This document shows, in pieces, positions 44,937-58,849 of a stretch of DNA of 64,000 nt. Source of the DNA: Lantana camara (taxonomy: Eukaryota > Streptophyta > Magnoliopsida > Lamiales > Verbenaceae); assembly GCA_037501455.1 (NCBI GenBank), contig CM074858.1, forward strand, positions 49,101,001 through 49,165,000, written 5' to 3'. The translations under genes were made by a program, and so were the position numbers. The notes beneath the pieces were generated by a model. That model ran no database searches and had not been told where the DNA came from. It worked only from the letters and a program-made list of their open reading frames with translations. How positions within the stretch are numbered: position 1 is the first letter of the stretch; each line of letters opens with the position of its first letter.

Positions 44937-47900
44937 AGCGTTTATAGACCGTGATCCAACTTTTTGAATCATCGTGCATTGCATTCTTACATGAACTTTG
45001 TGCTCGTATATGATCTGACATGCTTTAAGGGGGAATTCTTGACCTTTGATTCAGTTTACTATTCATAACCCGAGCCTACCTTGTTATATTGCTACTCGAA
45101 CCCTAGAGGTTCATCACACATGTTTCCCAATTGTTTGAACTGGTTTCCCGAACTCAGAAAGTCTTTCTTGAGCCATAAGGGTATTTTTGGAACTTACCGA
45201 CCAAAGTTACTATTCATCAGAAAATGAGCTTTTGATTCTGATACCTTTTTCAACCCAAGTTACAGTCGAATCGATCCTTGAATCGAGACGAGTCTTTTGA
45301 AATCATTCTTGGCTTGGAAATCCATTCCGGAACTTTGTTTTATTGAAAACGTTTTTGAAAACCCTAGTTTACTATTCCTTTTACGAACAGTTTCATTCGG
45401 AAAATGTTTTCTCTTCGGATTTGCACTACTTGAGCTATTTCAAGATTTTTGAGATGTTTTACAACTCTTGATTCAAACCCTAGCTTGAAATTTTGAAGCG
45501 TACGTTCGTACGTGAGAATTCACTATTCATCCTACGTTTTCAACTTTTTAACGGTAAAACGTTTTATAGTCGATTTTGGACTCAAAACGCTTCTCGATTT
45601 ATTTTTTGAATTTTGGAAGCAATCCGGACTTGAAAATCATTCTAGAAAGTCGTTTTTCACTCATGTCGAGTTTCGAGCTCAAAACTTTTATTCACTAAAA
45701 CTAATGTATCTTTCAAACGGTAAATCCGATTTCGACGAATGAATATGCGTTTCGAAGCTAATTTTCTTGCCATCGGAATGGTTAAACTTCCAGCCACTTA
45801 TCCTCAAGCCTTGGGGGATGAAATTACAGAAATACCCCCAGCAGCCCATTTTTAGCTTCAACATCCCTAAAGCTTCTAGAAGATACAAGTGGATGAACTC
45901 TTGTTTTGCTCTCCTACCCTTAAGCCCTCTCTAATTGCAAGGTGAGGCGCTTCCCAACACCTATATATACCCCTCTCATGGCATTTGAATCCTTGCTCAA
46001 AGTCTTGTGTTAACAAGCACTCCTCTCTCCCTCCTTTCCCCTCTTGCAGTCGGCATCCCCTCCCCTTGTAGCTAGGTTAGTTTGTTTTGTTTATGTTATG
46101 TTAGTTTAGTTTATGTTTTTATGTTATGGTATGTTTATATTATGTTTAGGTTGGGTCTTAGGGTCTTCCCTAAGCCATATAGGATTTTATTTTATGCATT
46201 TATTATATAGTTTTCATGATATGTTTGTGTAGTTGTTTATATGTTTTAATTGTTTAGTATATGCTTGAATATGTTATGAATTGCTCTAGTATATGCTATG
46301 ATCATGTGATATGCTTGTTATATTATGAGAATTGATGCATGATTATGGAATTTGAATTATGTTCATGCATGTTGGCTAATGGAATAGTGATTTACAATTT
46401 ATTATGTCACAACTTGTTACATGTTGATATGGAATTAAATTGTTACATGTTACATGCCTAAAGGTTTATGATATATGATATGATATGATATGATATATGT
46501 TGTGACATGTTGTCACATTGTTATATGATTCTTGAATTGAATTGAGCTTATGGTATGAGATGGATTAATGGATTAGTGCCTTGATTATGTTATACACTTT
46601 AATGGTGTCACATGTTATAACCTAAGATAGAATAGTGTTTCATAACTTGATCTTATGCCTTCATTGGATCTCTTTACTATAGGTTATACCTTTAGCCTAG
46701 ATCACATTTGATTATATTAACATGAACTTGAAACTATAGGTTATCATCAAGATCATAATTTAATTAGGGTGTGTGTGTGTGTGCATGCCGTGTGTGTGTG
46801 TGTGCATGCCGTGTGTGTGTGTGTGTTCGTGCATGGTGTGTGTGTGTACCGTGTGTGTGTGGGTGTGTGTATAGTAAGGGTTTGACCCGACCCTTTGACC
46901 CGACATGTGAATAGTAACCGGTGAATAGTAATCGTGAATAGTAATCTTGAATAGTACTTTTGAATAGTAAAAATGAATTAAAACTTGTGCTTTCTCTATA
47001 GACATTTGCACCTAGGGTTTCCATATCCAGGGTCTAAAATGTGTTTTAAAAATGTGTTTTCTTTCGTGGACTTGTTTCTTTACCTAAGGTTTGCGATAGG
47101 ATTCATAATTTGACTAAAGCTTACTCGGTTATAGTAAGATCATAGTCTAACGTTAAGAGTAACTCACTTTGACGTATTCCTTTGTGTGTTACCTTTCTTG
47201 AATACCTTAAATGGTATTACTCTCTTGTGTTACATGTTCCTTGTTCATTTGTTTCTTGCATTTCATATGCATCTTGGTTAGTAGTGGGTCTTAGTTCTTA
47301 AGCTCACTCTAGTACGCCACCTACAGGAGTTAAAGTTGAGCACTGGGATCCCCAGGGCACCGCATAATCTGTCTACCTACCTTTTGTTACTATTAGGTGA
47401 GGTGAAGTTATAAACGTTTTCCAACTGGAACCACGATTATACTATCGTATCATATGTTTTGAAATTCAAAGCTAAACCTTGTTTTGAACTATCCCTTTTA
47501 TCGGGACATTCTCTTGAAAGGATCATTCATACTTTAATAGTATACATTGATCAACAGTACATGTTTTCCAAAGTTCTGCATTCTTGTTCAAAGACAGTTA
47601 CATGTTTGCATATGTTTTCAAAGTACAGACAGAATCACATGTTTTCAGACAGAATCATATGTTTTACACACAGCATCATATGTTACAGTTACAGTTTCAC
47701 ATGTTATAGTTAGCATACTGGAGTGTTACTCTGGTCACTGCTAATCTTAAATGCAAGCATACAGTTTACAGTTTGGGCCCGGCGGTTATGTGTGGAGGTG
47801 ATGCTCGGGAGGTGAGCGCCAACGACATCACCAATACCGGCCGCCACACTTAGACTATTGACACCGACTTTTAACAGGAGGTTTTTTAAGTCAGGACAAT

Positions 47901-49033
47901 TTGTCTGGGAACGGACAGCAAATCTGTTCCCATTACATGTTTACAGGTCGCCTAGGGCTAGCTACCCGAAGTGACAACCGGTGGAGGATGGTGCATGTTT
48001 GTATGCGTTGGTAAGAGTTGTTGTTGACCTTGGTCCGATAGTCTACTATGTGCGGAGTTGTTGTTGACCTTGGTCCGATGCTCTACTATATGTGGGGTTA
48101 TTGTTGATCTTGGTCCGATACTCTACTAAACGTGGAATTATCGTTGATCCTGGTCCGACACTCTACCAAATCATGTTTTCTGGAGTAAGGATGGAGGAGC
48201 CTAGCTTGCGGGCAAAATTCTGTTTCATAAAGGATGGTTCATATCTGGAAAAGTTCACTTTACCCTTATCCCGTTTTATGAAAGAACTATGAACCATCAA
48301 CAGCATATGTGTGCGCGTGTGATAGCATTCATGAAAATGTTTTATAACGTGCATTCTTTTACAGCATCGCATTCAAAGAGTTTTATCAATCGAACTTGTT
48401 TCAAGTTCTTCTTTAAAGCATTGCATTTAACAGTTTCGAACTTTACTTCAAGTTCTTTAATTCAGTACTTTCTTTAAAGTATTCCCTCGCTTAGTCCTTT
48501 TGACTAATACCTCTCCCGTTTTCTTGCCTCGTGGTTTCAGGTCTTGCAGCCGCAGTCAAGAGGTATCTTGAAGCTCTAGATTGTCATTTTTGTTTCAGTC
48601 AGGACTTAGTATTACTTCCTCTTTTGTGTCCTGCATATGTTTTATGGCTGCATCACTTTATGTTTCTGTATATGTTTTTGAATACTTGAGTATCTTCGTT
48701 ATACTCTTTCTGCTACTCTGTTACCGATATTTTGAACTCTGCTGTATCGGTACTTATATGTGAATCTGTTATATGTTCTGATATGCCGAGTCTCTCTTAC
48801 ACGATCAATATGTTCTTGCTTGTTACATGCCATCACGCACATGTTTTGAAAAGTTTTAAAATACTCTGATTTTCCGCTGTATAGCCACATCGTTGTACAT
48901 GTATAGTTCTGATCGATAGCCGTTCGCTGGAGTATTTCTTGAGTGATGGCTCACACCATTATTTGAGAGGTGCTTCAGTGCGGGGGTTGAGACGCCGCTC
49001 TCCTCTTGTTCTGGTACGGGTGGGGGCGTTACA
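44883..49033 (+). mobile_element. 3' LTR of element C (4151 bp)
   Basis: Same structure as 32867-37010. Differences seen are single substitutions and short indels, an extra TG block at 46770-46862 and one fewer TGAATAGT unit near 46960. The target duplication CATCC follows at 49034-49038. No coding content. Confidence 0.95.
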
Positions 49034-49038
49034 CATCC

Positions 49039-49990
49039 CTCTTGTGATCAGTCGAACCGCACACCAAACATCTACCCAAATACCACCAACACCTCTCCGA
49101 TGGATGAAAGCCCTGACAGTGAGAGCAACGAGTTGGGGCTGGTGTCAGTAATGTTGGGGGTCCTATAGGAGCAGCGGGTCGGGGCTTCTTGTTAATGAAG
49201 CACTGTGGACGGAAAGCTGGTGTAGTAGTAGAAGAAACATGAGTAACGGGATTCTTGCCCGATCCAGACCCGAACCATGCCCCGAAGAGAAGGATGGGGG
49301 CCTCAACCTCTGTCTCTGAGCCTCGACCTGAATAGCCCTCTTAGTAACCTTATCCCAAGTGCTCACATTGACAGCCTGAAGAGCTCCCTGAATATCCTCT
49401 CGAAGCCCATGAAGGAAGTAACGGGCTCTGTGTGAATCCATACCGGTGATATGGGTAGCATAGGGAGCAAGTCTCTCGAACTCTAGAATGTAGTCCTCAA
49501 CAGATCTGGATCCCTGCTTCAGCTCAGAAAACTCCTGAAGCCTGCGCTCTCGTGCACTATGAGGTATAAACTTCTCGTGAAACTCATGCACGGAAGTCCC
49601 CCAAGTGAACTCCATACCACTCCTCTCAAGTCTGGATCGAACTCCCTTGAGCCAGTTTGCTGTCTGTCCCTGAATGAATCGACTAGTACAAACCGCCCTA
49701 TCCTGAGAACTCCCTGGGTAAATCTCCCAAATACCCCTGATCTCAGCTAACCACTCCTCAGCCTTGATGTCATCCCCTCCAAACCACTTAGGAGGGTTGT
49801 TGTTCCGAAACTCCCTATACACAGCTGAGATAGTACCATCCTAACCATCAACTGGTGGTGTCTGTTGTCTCTGATTCTGTTGCAACTGATTGAGAAGTGC
49901 CTGAACAATGTTCTCCGCATTCAGTGGTGGTGGCGGAGGCGGATTAGGGGCATCCGGTGAATCCTCTCGGTCACAGCGTCTAGGAGGCAT
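49039..49990 (-). pseudogene. gag: Element D gag pseudogene
   Basis: Minus strand. Starts at ATG 49990 (MPPRRCDRED) with a Pro-rich N-terminus. An in-frame stop follows at about 49841, and the gag core resumes (NNNPPKWFGGDDIKAEEWL, HEFHEKFIPHSARERR, VEDYILEFERLAPYA). Past ~49250 the frame shifts into nonsense. A zinc-knuckle remnant (CLVCGSTDHKRD) is readable near 49036-49075, exactly where element C inserted; the rest of that knuckle continues at 32866. Compared with the gag of C it is clearly diverged. Confidence 0.9.
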
Positions 49991-50185
49991 CCTGAAATTC
50001 AAAGATTCAAGCAATATTGATGCATGCGGATTAGTACGTGTGTATGTATACAAGCATTAGAAATAGACAAATATTCAAGTAAATGAGTCATATAATCACA
50101 TTGTCCTATGCCGTACCAACTAGACAAACTCGACACGACACTAGAGCTCGGTTTTACAACCTAGAGCTCTGATACCACTTAAGGA
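49991..50185 (-). other. Leader and primer-binding site of element D
   Basis: Short segment between the 5' LTR and gag. The primer-binding site TGGTATCAGAGC is intact on the minus strand (50166-50177), 8 bp from the LTR end at 50186. Unlike C there is no extra ORF before gag. Confidence 0.88.
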
Positions 50186-51586
50186 TGTAACACCCCAAAC
50201 GGAGGATGCCACATCCCCCGCACTGTGACCCAGACCCAGTCATGAAATGGAAGTTCATGCCTGAATCCGAATCAGAGCAAACGGGAGACAAACACACACG
50301 TTATGCTAGGCGGATCTAACTCGACAGACTCAGAGCACGGAAGCAATTCAAACCTTCAAAACAAGATAGCGGAAGCATTTAAATCAACATTCAAAACAAG
50401 TGATAATAGCATAGATACCTAGTCCCGAATATCAGATCAACTAGCATAACAAATAACGGGTTCAACTAGCATAAATACCTAGTCCCGAATATCAGATCAA
50501 CATAACGTAATAATCATCAAGTGCCACAAAGGGGCCGAATACGAGTGCCACGCAGGGCTACAGAAAAGTAAACTATAACCTCAAGTCTATAAGTCAAAAC
50601 ATAAGTAAAGTGTATGAAAGACAAATGCAACTAGAAATGCTAGACCGATGAAGTGCAACTCAAAGGACTCACTCCCGCCTAGAAACGCCAACAGACCTGC
50701 AACTAAAAGTGTAAATGAGGGGTCAGTCAACTTAACCGAGTGAGGGGGCTAACGCACACTCACAATATATATATAAAGAGCATAGCACAGAATAAAAGGA
50801 GGGAATCGTGAACCGCAGATAGGTGTTGCATACCAAAGACATTTCCAAAGTACCCAAAAGATAGATATCTATGTTTTAGAAAACATTTCAGAAACTCTAT
50901 CTCGATTCATGATTCCCAGACAGAATAGATCATATACTCGGCGAGTACAAACTTCCCAACCTTTACTCCTCAGAACATAACTCAAAATCAATCCATCCGC
51001 TACACCAGTGATGGAGGAGATGTGCTGTCCCCAAACCATCTATAATAAACCGTCTAAAATAGACTCACCCTCAAGGGGTAGCGAACCCACAAGAGTCCTC
51101 CCCGGCCTTAGCCGAAGGCTCAAGATACCACACCTTCCCTACAGCACGGGTGGCGTGAGGATATCTCAAATGGAACTACACACAGACTGATCCCTGACGG
51201 TCCTATACCGTTCCAGGGCTGTCTATCCCATAGCTCCTTGGATCCACAACAGAACAGATCATAACATAACATACGCCAATCTTTCATGGCCATCTCGCTA
51301 CATAATCAAAACACAACTGTTTTTCCAAAATAGCTTACATATGCCTCAAAAACTGGTTTATATATTTTTATCCCTACGCGATGGAACTTTAAGCCTCATG
51401 ACCTCCACCCACGCAGGACGCACGCAAAATCATAAACATATCATATCCAACAAATACGTATTTATAGTAGGGTATACTCGCATGCAAGGGTAGAAATGAG
51501 CATGTAAAGGCCATAGGTCACATAACTATACAAAATCCTAAACCTCACCTCGTGGTAGTAGAGTCTGAGAGTGTGAAGGGCCAAAC

Positions 51587-54500
51587 TGTAGCACCCGGGA
51601 CAACAGGCGCCACATCCCCCGCACTACAACTCTAGTACACACGTGAAATGGATAATCCAAGCATGAACCGAACTCATAGAGAACGGGAGACCAAAATAAA
51701 AGATATCCTAGCTAGGCGGAATCTAACCCTGTACCAAATAGATCACGAATACGTAGAATGTAAAGCGGAAGCAACAACGTATAATTCAAAATTTCAACCA
51801 TAGTTACACGCCCAACAATTCCAATACATAATTTAAACCCACCAAGCATCCTAACAACGGGTTCAACTAGCCATGCAACCTGTCCCGAATTCAATAGCCA
51901 ACAATAATCATAATTGGCACACAGGCCCAATACATAACGGAAATACAATTAAATCATAAAAGAATGTAAAATGTGACTCGAGTGTACAAGTGACTCGACA
52001 AGAGAATAAAACTTGACTTCCGCCTAGCAAAACCTGCAAGCAACTGAAAGGTGGGAAAGAGGGGTCAGTCTCTAGAAGACTGAGTGAGCAGGAGCTATAC
52101 ATATATAGAGAAACATGCGCATGCAAGTCATAAATCCCGATTAAGGTTTTACTTAAAGTTAGTTCCCACGAAGGGCAAGAAAATAACTAAGCAATGCTCG
52201 GAATTTACGACTAAATCATATTAAATTCTTTAAGTTCATAATTCATACATAAACATAAAGGCTCGGCGAGTGAGCGTGCATCATCTCCAACCAAACTCCG
52301 ACCCTGTACGACAAATATCATTAATACTTGAAATAGGTGATCATGCAATATATTACAATACATACAAATCATATAACATAACATAAGACATAGTCATTTG
52401 GGCAATCCGTGTCTCGGCCTTCCCGCACGGTGCATAACAATCATAACTTAATCATAGTTATAAAATAAGTTCCAACCTTCTTCCTCCGGCTGTGGACAGG
52501 CTTGCAAGACCCAGCCACCTCATACATAATGGCTAGTGAGGTACATGAATCCTCAAAAGCCCGACTAGCGTTTTCTCGTCAAAACTCCTGACGAGATCCG
52601 TTTCGACGTAAAATGGTTGGAACTAGTGCACGGATTCACCGTCGGCCCTTGCCTCCCCGACTTACCACGATACACTAAGCTCCGGGGCCCGTGAATATAT
52701 CATACATACATAATCTTGCCAAAACATTTGATTCATACGAAGCATAACATATTTCATAATCCTTGTGAAAATATTTACTCGATAAATTCATTTGAAAACC
52801 ATACATAAATATACCTTAGGTTTTTGGCCAAAACTTATCACATAAGGTTGTAGGGTTTAATACATATCTAGAACAAAAACACCCTCACCTGGAATACCAC
52901 GAGACATAAAACATAATTAATGCGGGTGCCTATTCAACTCGGAAGTCTCCGCCCTGGAAACGAACTGTATAAGAGAAGGAACAATGTGTACTTGTGAGAA
53001 TTAACTCAATATGAAACCGCATACATGCACGGCAATCCTCATGAAGTGGTGTGATATGTTATGAGATGATATGATAGAGAATAAATCCTAAAATGTTATG
53101 GAGTGGTGCATACATGATCAATCATTCAATTCATAATACAAGACAATACATATTAACAATGTATATAAATCAATTAGAATTTATTAAGCACATAGAGAAT
53201 GCGATTAAGAATTGCAATCATGTACGCATAACTCATGTCCTTATCAATTTTTCATAGCAAAAGTCATCCCCATAATACAACATATTCATAACACTTTATA
53301 ATACACGTTAACCATATTTAAGAATCATTTTAAGGTGAAAGGAATCCATTAAGCACATAAAGGAAACAATAGTTGCAAAGGAGATCATATTAAAGCACTT
53401 AAACGTTCACACATTAAATTGATAGCATAAAATCCATAATCATATCAAATTATATCATATATCCTCAATTAATCAAGCATACAAGTCATATAGTTCACAT
53501 ACGGGAGCTAAGAGGGTGAAAGGAATGTAAGAAGAGGAGTTTTGTAAGATTTAGCAAAAGTTGACAAAATTCTGGAATGAACAAGCTGTAGGAAAATGGA
53601 AATATCTTGAGTTGTAGAAATTAGAATTAAGTTTTGCTTGTGGGATATAAAACTAGACACATATAGCTTTTCAATGATATATGGCACGAATCATGGTTCA
53701 AAACGAGGTGAAAATGGCGTAGGTCCGAAGTTGGGTGATCGCAGGTTGTTGGAAAAGTAGCGACACCAAAACGAATTGATAATATGTCACAGATGGGGAA
53801 CGATATTGAAGTAATTCCAATTGGAGAATATTCTAGACTTCAAGAGGTTTCCATGAGTTCAAAAATCAGGTCATTCGGAGTTCGTACGAGGGAGTCGCGG
53901 CCGTGACAAAATTGTGCTGGAAATCAGTCGCGGCCGAGACTGGAAATTGGCCAAGTTTCGAATTGTTGGTCGCGGCCGCGACCAAAAATGGTCACAAAAC
54001 GGTCGCGGGCGCGACCCCCAATTCCAGCAGCTGCGTTTGGCGACGGGAAAACAGGGTAGACGCGAAAAATGGCTTCAAGAATGTCAATGGAACTCCCAAA
54101 TCACCCAAAATCAAACAACAACAACGAAATACAACATATATACACATATTACTCATCAAATCATGAATCAAACCATCAAATTTCATAAACCCACATATAT
54201 ATATATACATATACACATTTATATACACACCTACACATATATGCATATATTCAAATATTCATGGAGGAGAGGAGGATAAAAGAAATATTAAAGCTCAAGG
54301 CAACAACAACAACACTTACTTCATCAATTAATCCAAGTTTCACCAAAGAATCTAATATCCACAAAGCTTCAATATACATATGTATATATACACATAATAC
54401 CTTGGTGAAAGGAGGAGAATGGAAGGAAGAAGATGGAGAGCTTGCATCTTGAGTTTGAGGGAAGAAATTAGAGCTTGATTCTTGCCTTTATCTTGCTTGA

Positions 54501-54975
54501 GGTTGGATCGGATTGGAGGGGGAGGGGATAGAGGGTTTTTCTCTTTCTCTTGTGTGAGGAAAAATGAAGAAGAAAAGGAGGTGTGTATGTATACATACAT
54601 ATCGTGCAACAAGGGAGGAAAAGGGAGAAAAATTGCCAACAAATCCCTCAACAATTTAAGTGTTCAATTTGGGTCCCAAGGTTTGATAGATGAGCAATTA
54701 GGGTCCAATTCAAACTTCGATTGAGTCCAAGGATTTCATATAAGGTCAATTATGTACATAATTGAAATAAAATAATTAACTAACATGTAAACATATTAAA
54801 AACGAGTGTAAATACGTAATCACTTAAATCTTATAAGTCACGTAATAACAATTAGTTCAAGAAATTATTAAATTAAACAATCACTTAGCAATTAAAACAA
54901 TATTAAACGACATAACACTCGGTCTAACCCACTCGTGGCGTCATACCAGTACGGTCGCAAATTCGGGGCGTTACA
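51587..54975 (-). mobile_element. Solo LTR E (3389 bp) inside D 5' LTR
   Basis: Minus strand TGTAACGCCCCGAATTTGCG (from 54975) to CCCGGGTGCTACA (51587). Target duplication CAAAC at 51582-51586 and 54976-54980. No internal region. Contains A+T-rich tracts, a (TATATACA)-like run near 54190-54240, and a palindrome cluster at 53895-54016. The 53580-53894 stretch is homologous to 62100-62448 in solo LTR H. Confidence 0.96.
53895..54016 (-). repeat. GGTCGCGGCCGCGACC palindrome cluster in solo LTR E
   Basis: Units: TCGCGGCCGTGA near 53895, CAGTCGCGGCCGAGACTG near 53925, perfect GGTCGCGGCCGCGACC at 53968-53983, and GGTCGCGGGCGCGACC at 54001-54016. The first two sit at the same positions as the first two AAACG/CGTTT units of LTR H. 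Confidence 0.93.
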
Positions 54976-55284
54976 CAAACACTCTAAACCTCGGGCTCAC
55001 CGGCACCACCAAACTCTGTGACAAGATATACAAAAGCCCAAACTTAGACTCTACATGAACCAAGTAAGACGCACGGCGTACAAAGTATGAATGACATGCG
55101 AAATGGAATGATGTTTATCAAATTAGTCACAAGGGATAATTCAAATATTCAAGTAAATCATGCAAGTAAGGAAGTATAAAGGTTCAGAGATGCATTCCAA
55201 GTCATATCGGAGCATACAAGTCAAGTAGCAACTCAAACGAATCAAATACGCACGAAAAAGCAAGTAGAAAGGGTCACAGATGCA

Positions 55285-55481
55285 TGGGAACGGCCATTCC
55301 CATGCACAACATGGCATGCGAACTGTCCTTCCCACGCCAAGGCCTAGAGAGACTGGGAACGGCCGTTCCCAGTCCAAGCACACATGGGAACGGTCGTTCC
55401 CATGTTCGGCCGTCAAAAACCAAACCCTAGCCCGGAAGGGGCGTTCCGGGCTTAAAGCACAAGCGGGAACGACCTTTCCGG
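55285..55481 (-). repeat. GGGAACGGCCGTTCCC-type palindrome cluster in D 5' LTR
   Basis: Includes GGGAACGGCCATTCCC (55285-55300) and perfect GGGAACGGCCGTTCCC (55355-55370), symmetrical for three more bases on each side. Also GGGAACGGTCGTTCCC near 55386 and a decayed unit near 55464. The unit near 55319 (GCGAACTGTCCTTCCC) is more decayed than its 3' LTR partner. Confidence 0.9.
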
Positions 55482-56557
55482 CCATAGATCTGGAACAGAA
55501 ACTTGACAGTTTCGGGAAGAAGAAGGGGAACACCAAAAATCATCAATCCAACCCAAAATCCACCATAAAATATCACGAAATTCAGGTATAACATCATATA
55601 AATCATGCTTAGCATCAAAAATTCAATTAATTCAAGTTTAAGAATGTTTTTTCCCAAAATCTCAAACACACATTTTCATGAATTTCAAGCTTAAACATGA
55701 AGGTATGAATTCCTAGTCTTCTATACATGAATTTCCAGCAACTAAGACACATAAGGAGCATTCATATCATCAAGGCTTGCTTAAGGAATTCAAGATCTCA
55801 TCATTCAAGTTCATACTAACAATTTCATGCTCCAATCCTAGAATAGAAATGAAATACTCATCAAAAGAGATCCAAAGCTTACCTTGTCCTGTGAAGGAAT
55901 GAGGAATCAAAGAATATGAGCTCTTAGAATGAAAGGTAGTTCAAGTCTTGATCTTCTCTTGAAGTTTCTCCATGATTCTCTTTAAGGCTAACTTGTGTGG
56001 TTTGAAATGAAATGAAAAGGGATAAAGCTATTTATATGGTGGCTAATAGTTTTAGGTCAAGGTTAGGGTTTCCAAGATATAATATGAGGCTAAAGGCTTA
56101 AATAAGATTTGGGCTCAAATAAATGACTTTCGGCCCAATAAGTCAAAATTAAAAGGTTTAAGGTCTAAACGGTTTCCGAAAATATAAAGTAAATTTCGTT
56201 GGACCCGAATCACCGAATCAAGTCCAATGGTGGTGTCGGAATTCGAATTCGAATTTCCGAGCTCATATTGGTCCCGAATGACCCAAACTCACCTAACTCA
56301 AGTTAGGCCCAAACACATTAATAGGTCCAAGTCCTATTTAAATCCAACTCCAACAATTAATTTAAATTCATCCAAGTTCAATTCTCAAGTTGTCATGCAA
56401 GAATTCATATTTTACCATTTTGGATTTTAGTCAATTAAGTCACATTTTCAATCAAAGTTGGAATTAAACTCATAAAAAGGGAATTAAATCACATAAGTGC
56501 GTAAGGTAAACTCTCTCGTGACGTATACCTGTACGATCTATCGGACGGGGCGTCACA

Positions 56558-56927
56558 TCGGATCCTCGAGAGGTGAATTCAGAGCGCAGTAGCCATCTTC
56601 GGTGAAAGGTATTTTTATATTATTTTGTTTAAGCATGATAAATTAGGTGCTCTTAAGTTTTAATTGAATGCTTCATTTATCTGCTTTGTGATTTAAAATT
56701 TATTATCAATTGCATGTATATACTTGAGTAGATCCGGCTAGTCTTCCGCTGTTTATATTTAAATATATTAGAAATATTTTGATACCTGTATATTAGGAAA
56801 AAAATTTGAGTATGGTCCCGCAACAGTACTATTTCGGGCCCCTAACCAGCAACTACCCAGCGACCTATGGCCGTCCCGGACCCCCTTACCCATATCATGA
56901 TGACTGTGGACCGAAGAAGTCACTGAC
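56558..56927 (+). other. Continuation of unassigned host sequence between D and H
   Basis: Follows 26514 once D is removed. A+T-rich, then from 56812 a short open frame (MVPQQYYFGPLTSNYPATYG) rich in Pro and Tyr. The frame stays open across the H insertion site into 63438 on. Not recognised. AAAGGTATTT near 56607 could be a splice donor, unproven. Confidence 0.4.
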
Positions 56928-58626
56928 TGTAGCATCCGGAACGCTGAGATGCCACACCCCCGCTGTAACGCCCCGATTTCTCGGACGTAAACGTAGGGCG
57001 TATGTGTTTACCTAATTGCGCGAATTAATTGTTTTTACGTGTTTTATATTTAATTTTATTATAATTGTTATTATTTTATTATATTATATTATATTATTTT
57101 ATTTTAATATTATTAATTATATATATATATTTCGTATTACATATATATATGTATATATATATATGTTTAATTATTATTATGATTAATTTAATGATTATGC
57201 TAATTATATGTTATGCTAATTAATCATGTTTTAATTAGTTAAGTATATATATATATAGTATACGTGGAAAAATATAATTATGCATGAGAAATCATATTTT
57301 TGCATGGGAATTAATTTTGCATGATTTCTATTCCAATTATGCATGGGAGTTATAATATATGCATGGAATTATGTTGAATTGCATGTATGAGTTTGTTCGT
57401 TTATTTTGTGCTTCGTTCTCCTATGAAATGATATCAAATTGCCACGAATTTGTAATATGTTGTACATATATGTGTTATGAACATGATTTTATGCTCAAAT
57501 TATGTTTTCAAATTCATTTGGTTAGTTAACGAATTTAATTTGTTTCGAGGAACCAAAACGGGGGCTAACGAGCACTTAGCGTACCCTTGGTTCCGAATTT
57601 AATATCTTGAGCTCGGGAACTCGGATTCGAGTTCCGTCAAATCCGCTGAACTCGTAACGAAAATTCGGGTTTAGTAAACTTAGCCTTATAATTTTCCTAA
57701 TTCATTTGAAACTCCGAAATCCAACCGAAAAACGAAACGGCATCCAACTTGACCTTGTTGCACTAATTCAGCCATAACTTGGCCAAACCACAACCAAATT
57801 AACCATGGTTTGATTCCTTTAAACCCTAACTCAACCACCTATCTAGATATTTCAAGCCTTGACCGAGATTATCATCACACAAACCCCAAACATCAGCCAA
57901 AGCTACTGTTTTCTCTCCAGTCCCGTAACCCTTCATCCCTTGGAGATTTTGGAGCTCAAATCTCCTCCAAACTTCAACCAATCATCAAGGTAAGTTAAGG
58001 GTTGTATTATATGATTAATTCTGATCATTTCCATCTTTCCATTCATGATTTTGAGCATGGTTCTTCATTTCTGAACTGTTTTTCCGAAAATTTAGGATTT
58101 TGGACAAATTCTTGATCTCCTTTGATTCTCAATGATTTTGATTGATTCCAAGCCTGAGATTAATTGTTTTAACATCCTCATATCAATTATGATCATTGCT
58201 TTCGTGTTTGTTGAGATATATATGAGATATCATTTATGAAATTTTCAGAAAATTCCACATGAAGGTCACGTATGCTTCTATGCCTTGATTGATCACTTTT
58301 GGAACTGATTTCCTTGTTGAATTCATGATGTTTTGCTGCTTATTTGTTGGCCATAACTGAGTGAATAGATGGAGAAGGATTGAATTGTTCTTGCCCTGTT
58401 TTTCCCGCAGCCGTGCCCTGTTTTTTCACATTGTGATGTTGCTGTAAAAACTGCTGATTTCCTTCATGCTTTTGCTGTCAGCTTTCTTGTTCTTTTAGCA
58501 TGTATTCTTGTTGAAGTTGTTGCTGCATATTATGCCTTGTTTTGTTGCCTTTCTTGCTCGTACATGGCTACCTTTTTCTTGCTCTGTTTCTGCGCATTTC
58601 TGCTGCTAACGGAGGCTGCTACTGCT

Positions 58627-58756
58627 GCACGTCACGGGCGTGCTATTCTTGCCCGTTCCAGCCAGGAACGGGGGTGCTGTATGGGCTGGAGTTGCTGTAC
58701 CGAGACACGGGGGTGTCTCGGTATAGGTTTGGAGGGTGACACGGGGGTGTCACCCC
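58627..58756 (+). repeat. Mixed palindrome cluster in solo LTR F
   Basis: Two good units: arms CCGAGACAC and GTGTCTCGG (58700-58721), and arms GGGTGACAC and GTGTCACCC (58734-58755), both around a GGGG centre. A third, GCACGTCACGGGCGTGC near 58627, is imperfect. The GACAC/GTGTC arms are shared with LTR A, but the outer bases differ. Confidence 0.85.
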
Positions 58757-58849
58757 GTTTTGCTTGAACTCTGCTGCTTCTTCTTTGAATGGTTGCTGCT
58801 ACTGTTTTTGTGGTTACATGGCTGCGTGAGTGTGTGCATGCATTGCTTG

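Larger units (their letters stand above)
50186..56557 (-). mobile_element. 5' LTR of element D, split by solo LTR E
   Basis: Minus-strand start TGTGACGCCCCGTCCG at 56557; end GGGGTGTTACA at 50186. Target duplication TCGGA at 56558-56562. Without E and its duplication it is ~2.98 kb and matches the 3' LTR closely, apart from a ~75-bp segment (near 55857-55931) missing from the 3' copy. Palindrome cluster at 55285-55481. Confidence 0.94.
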
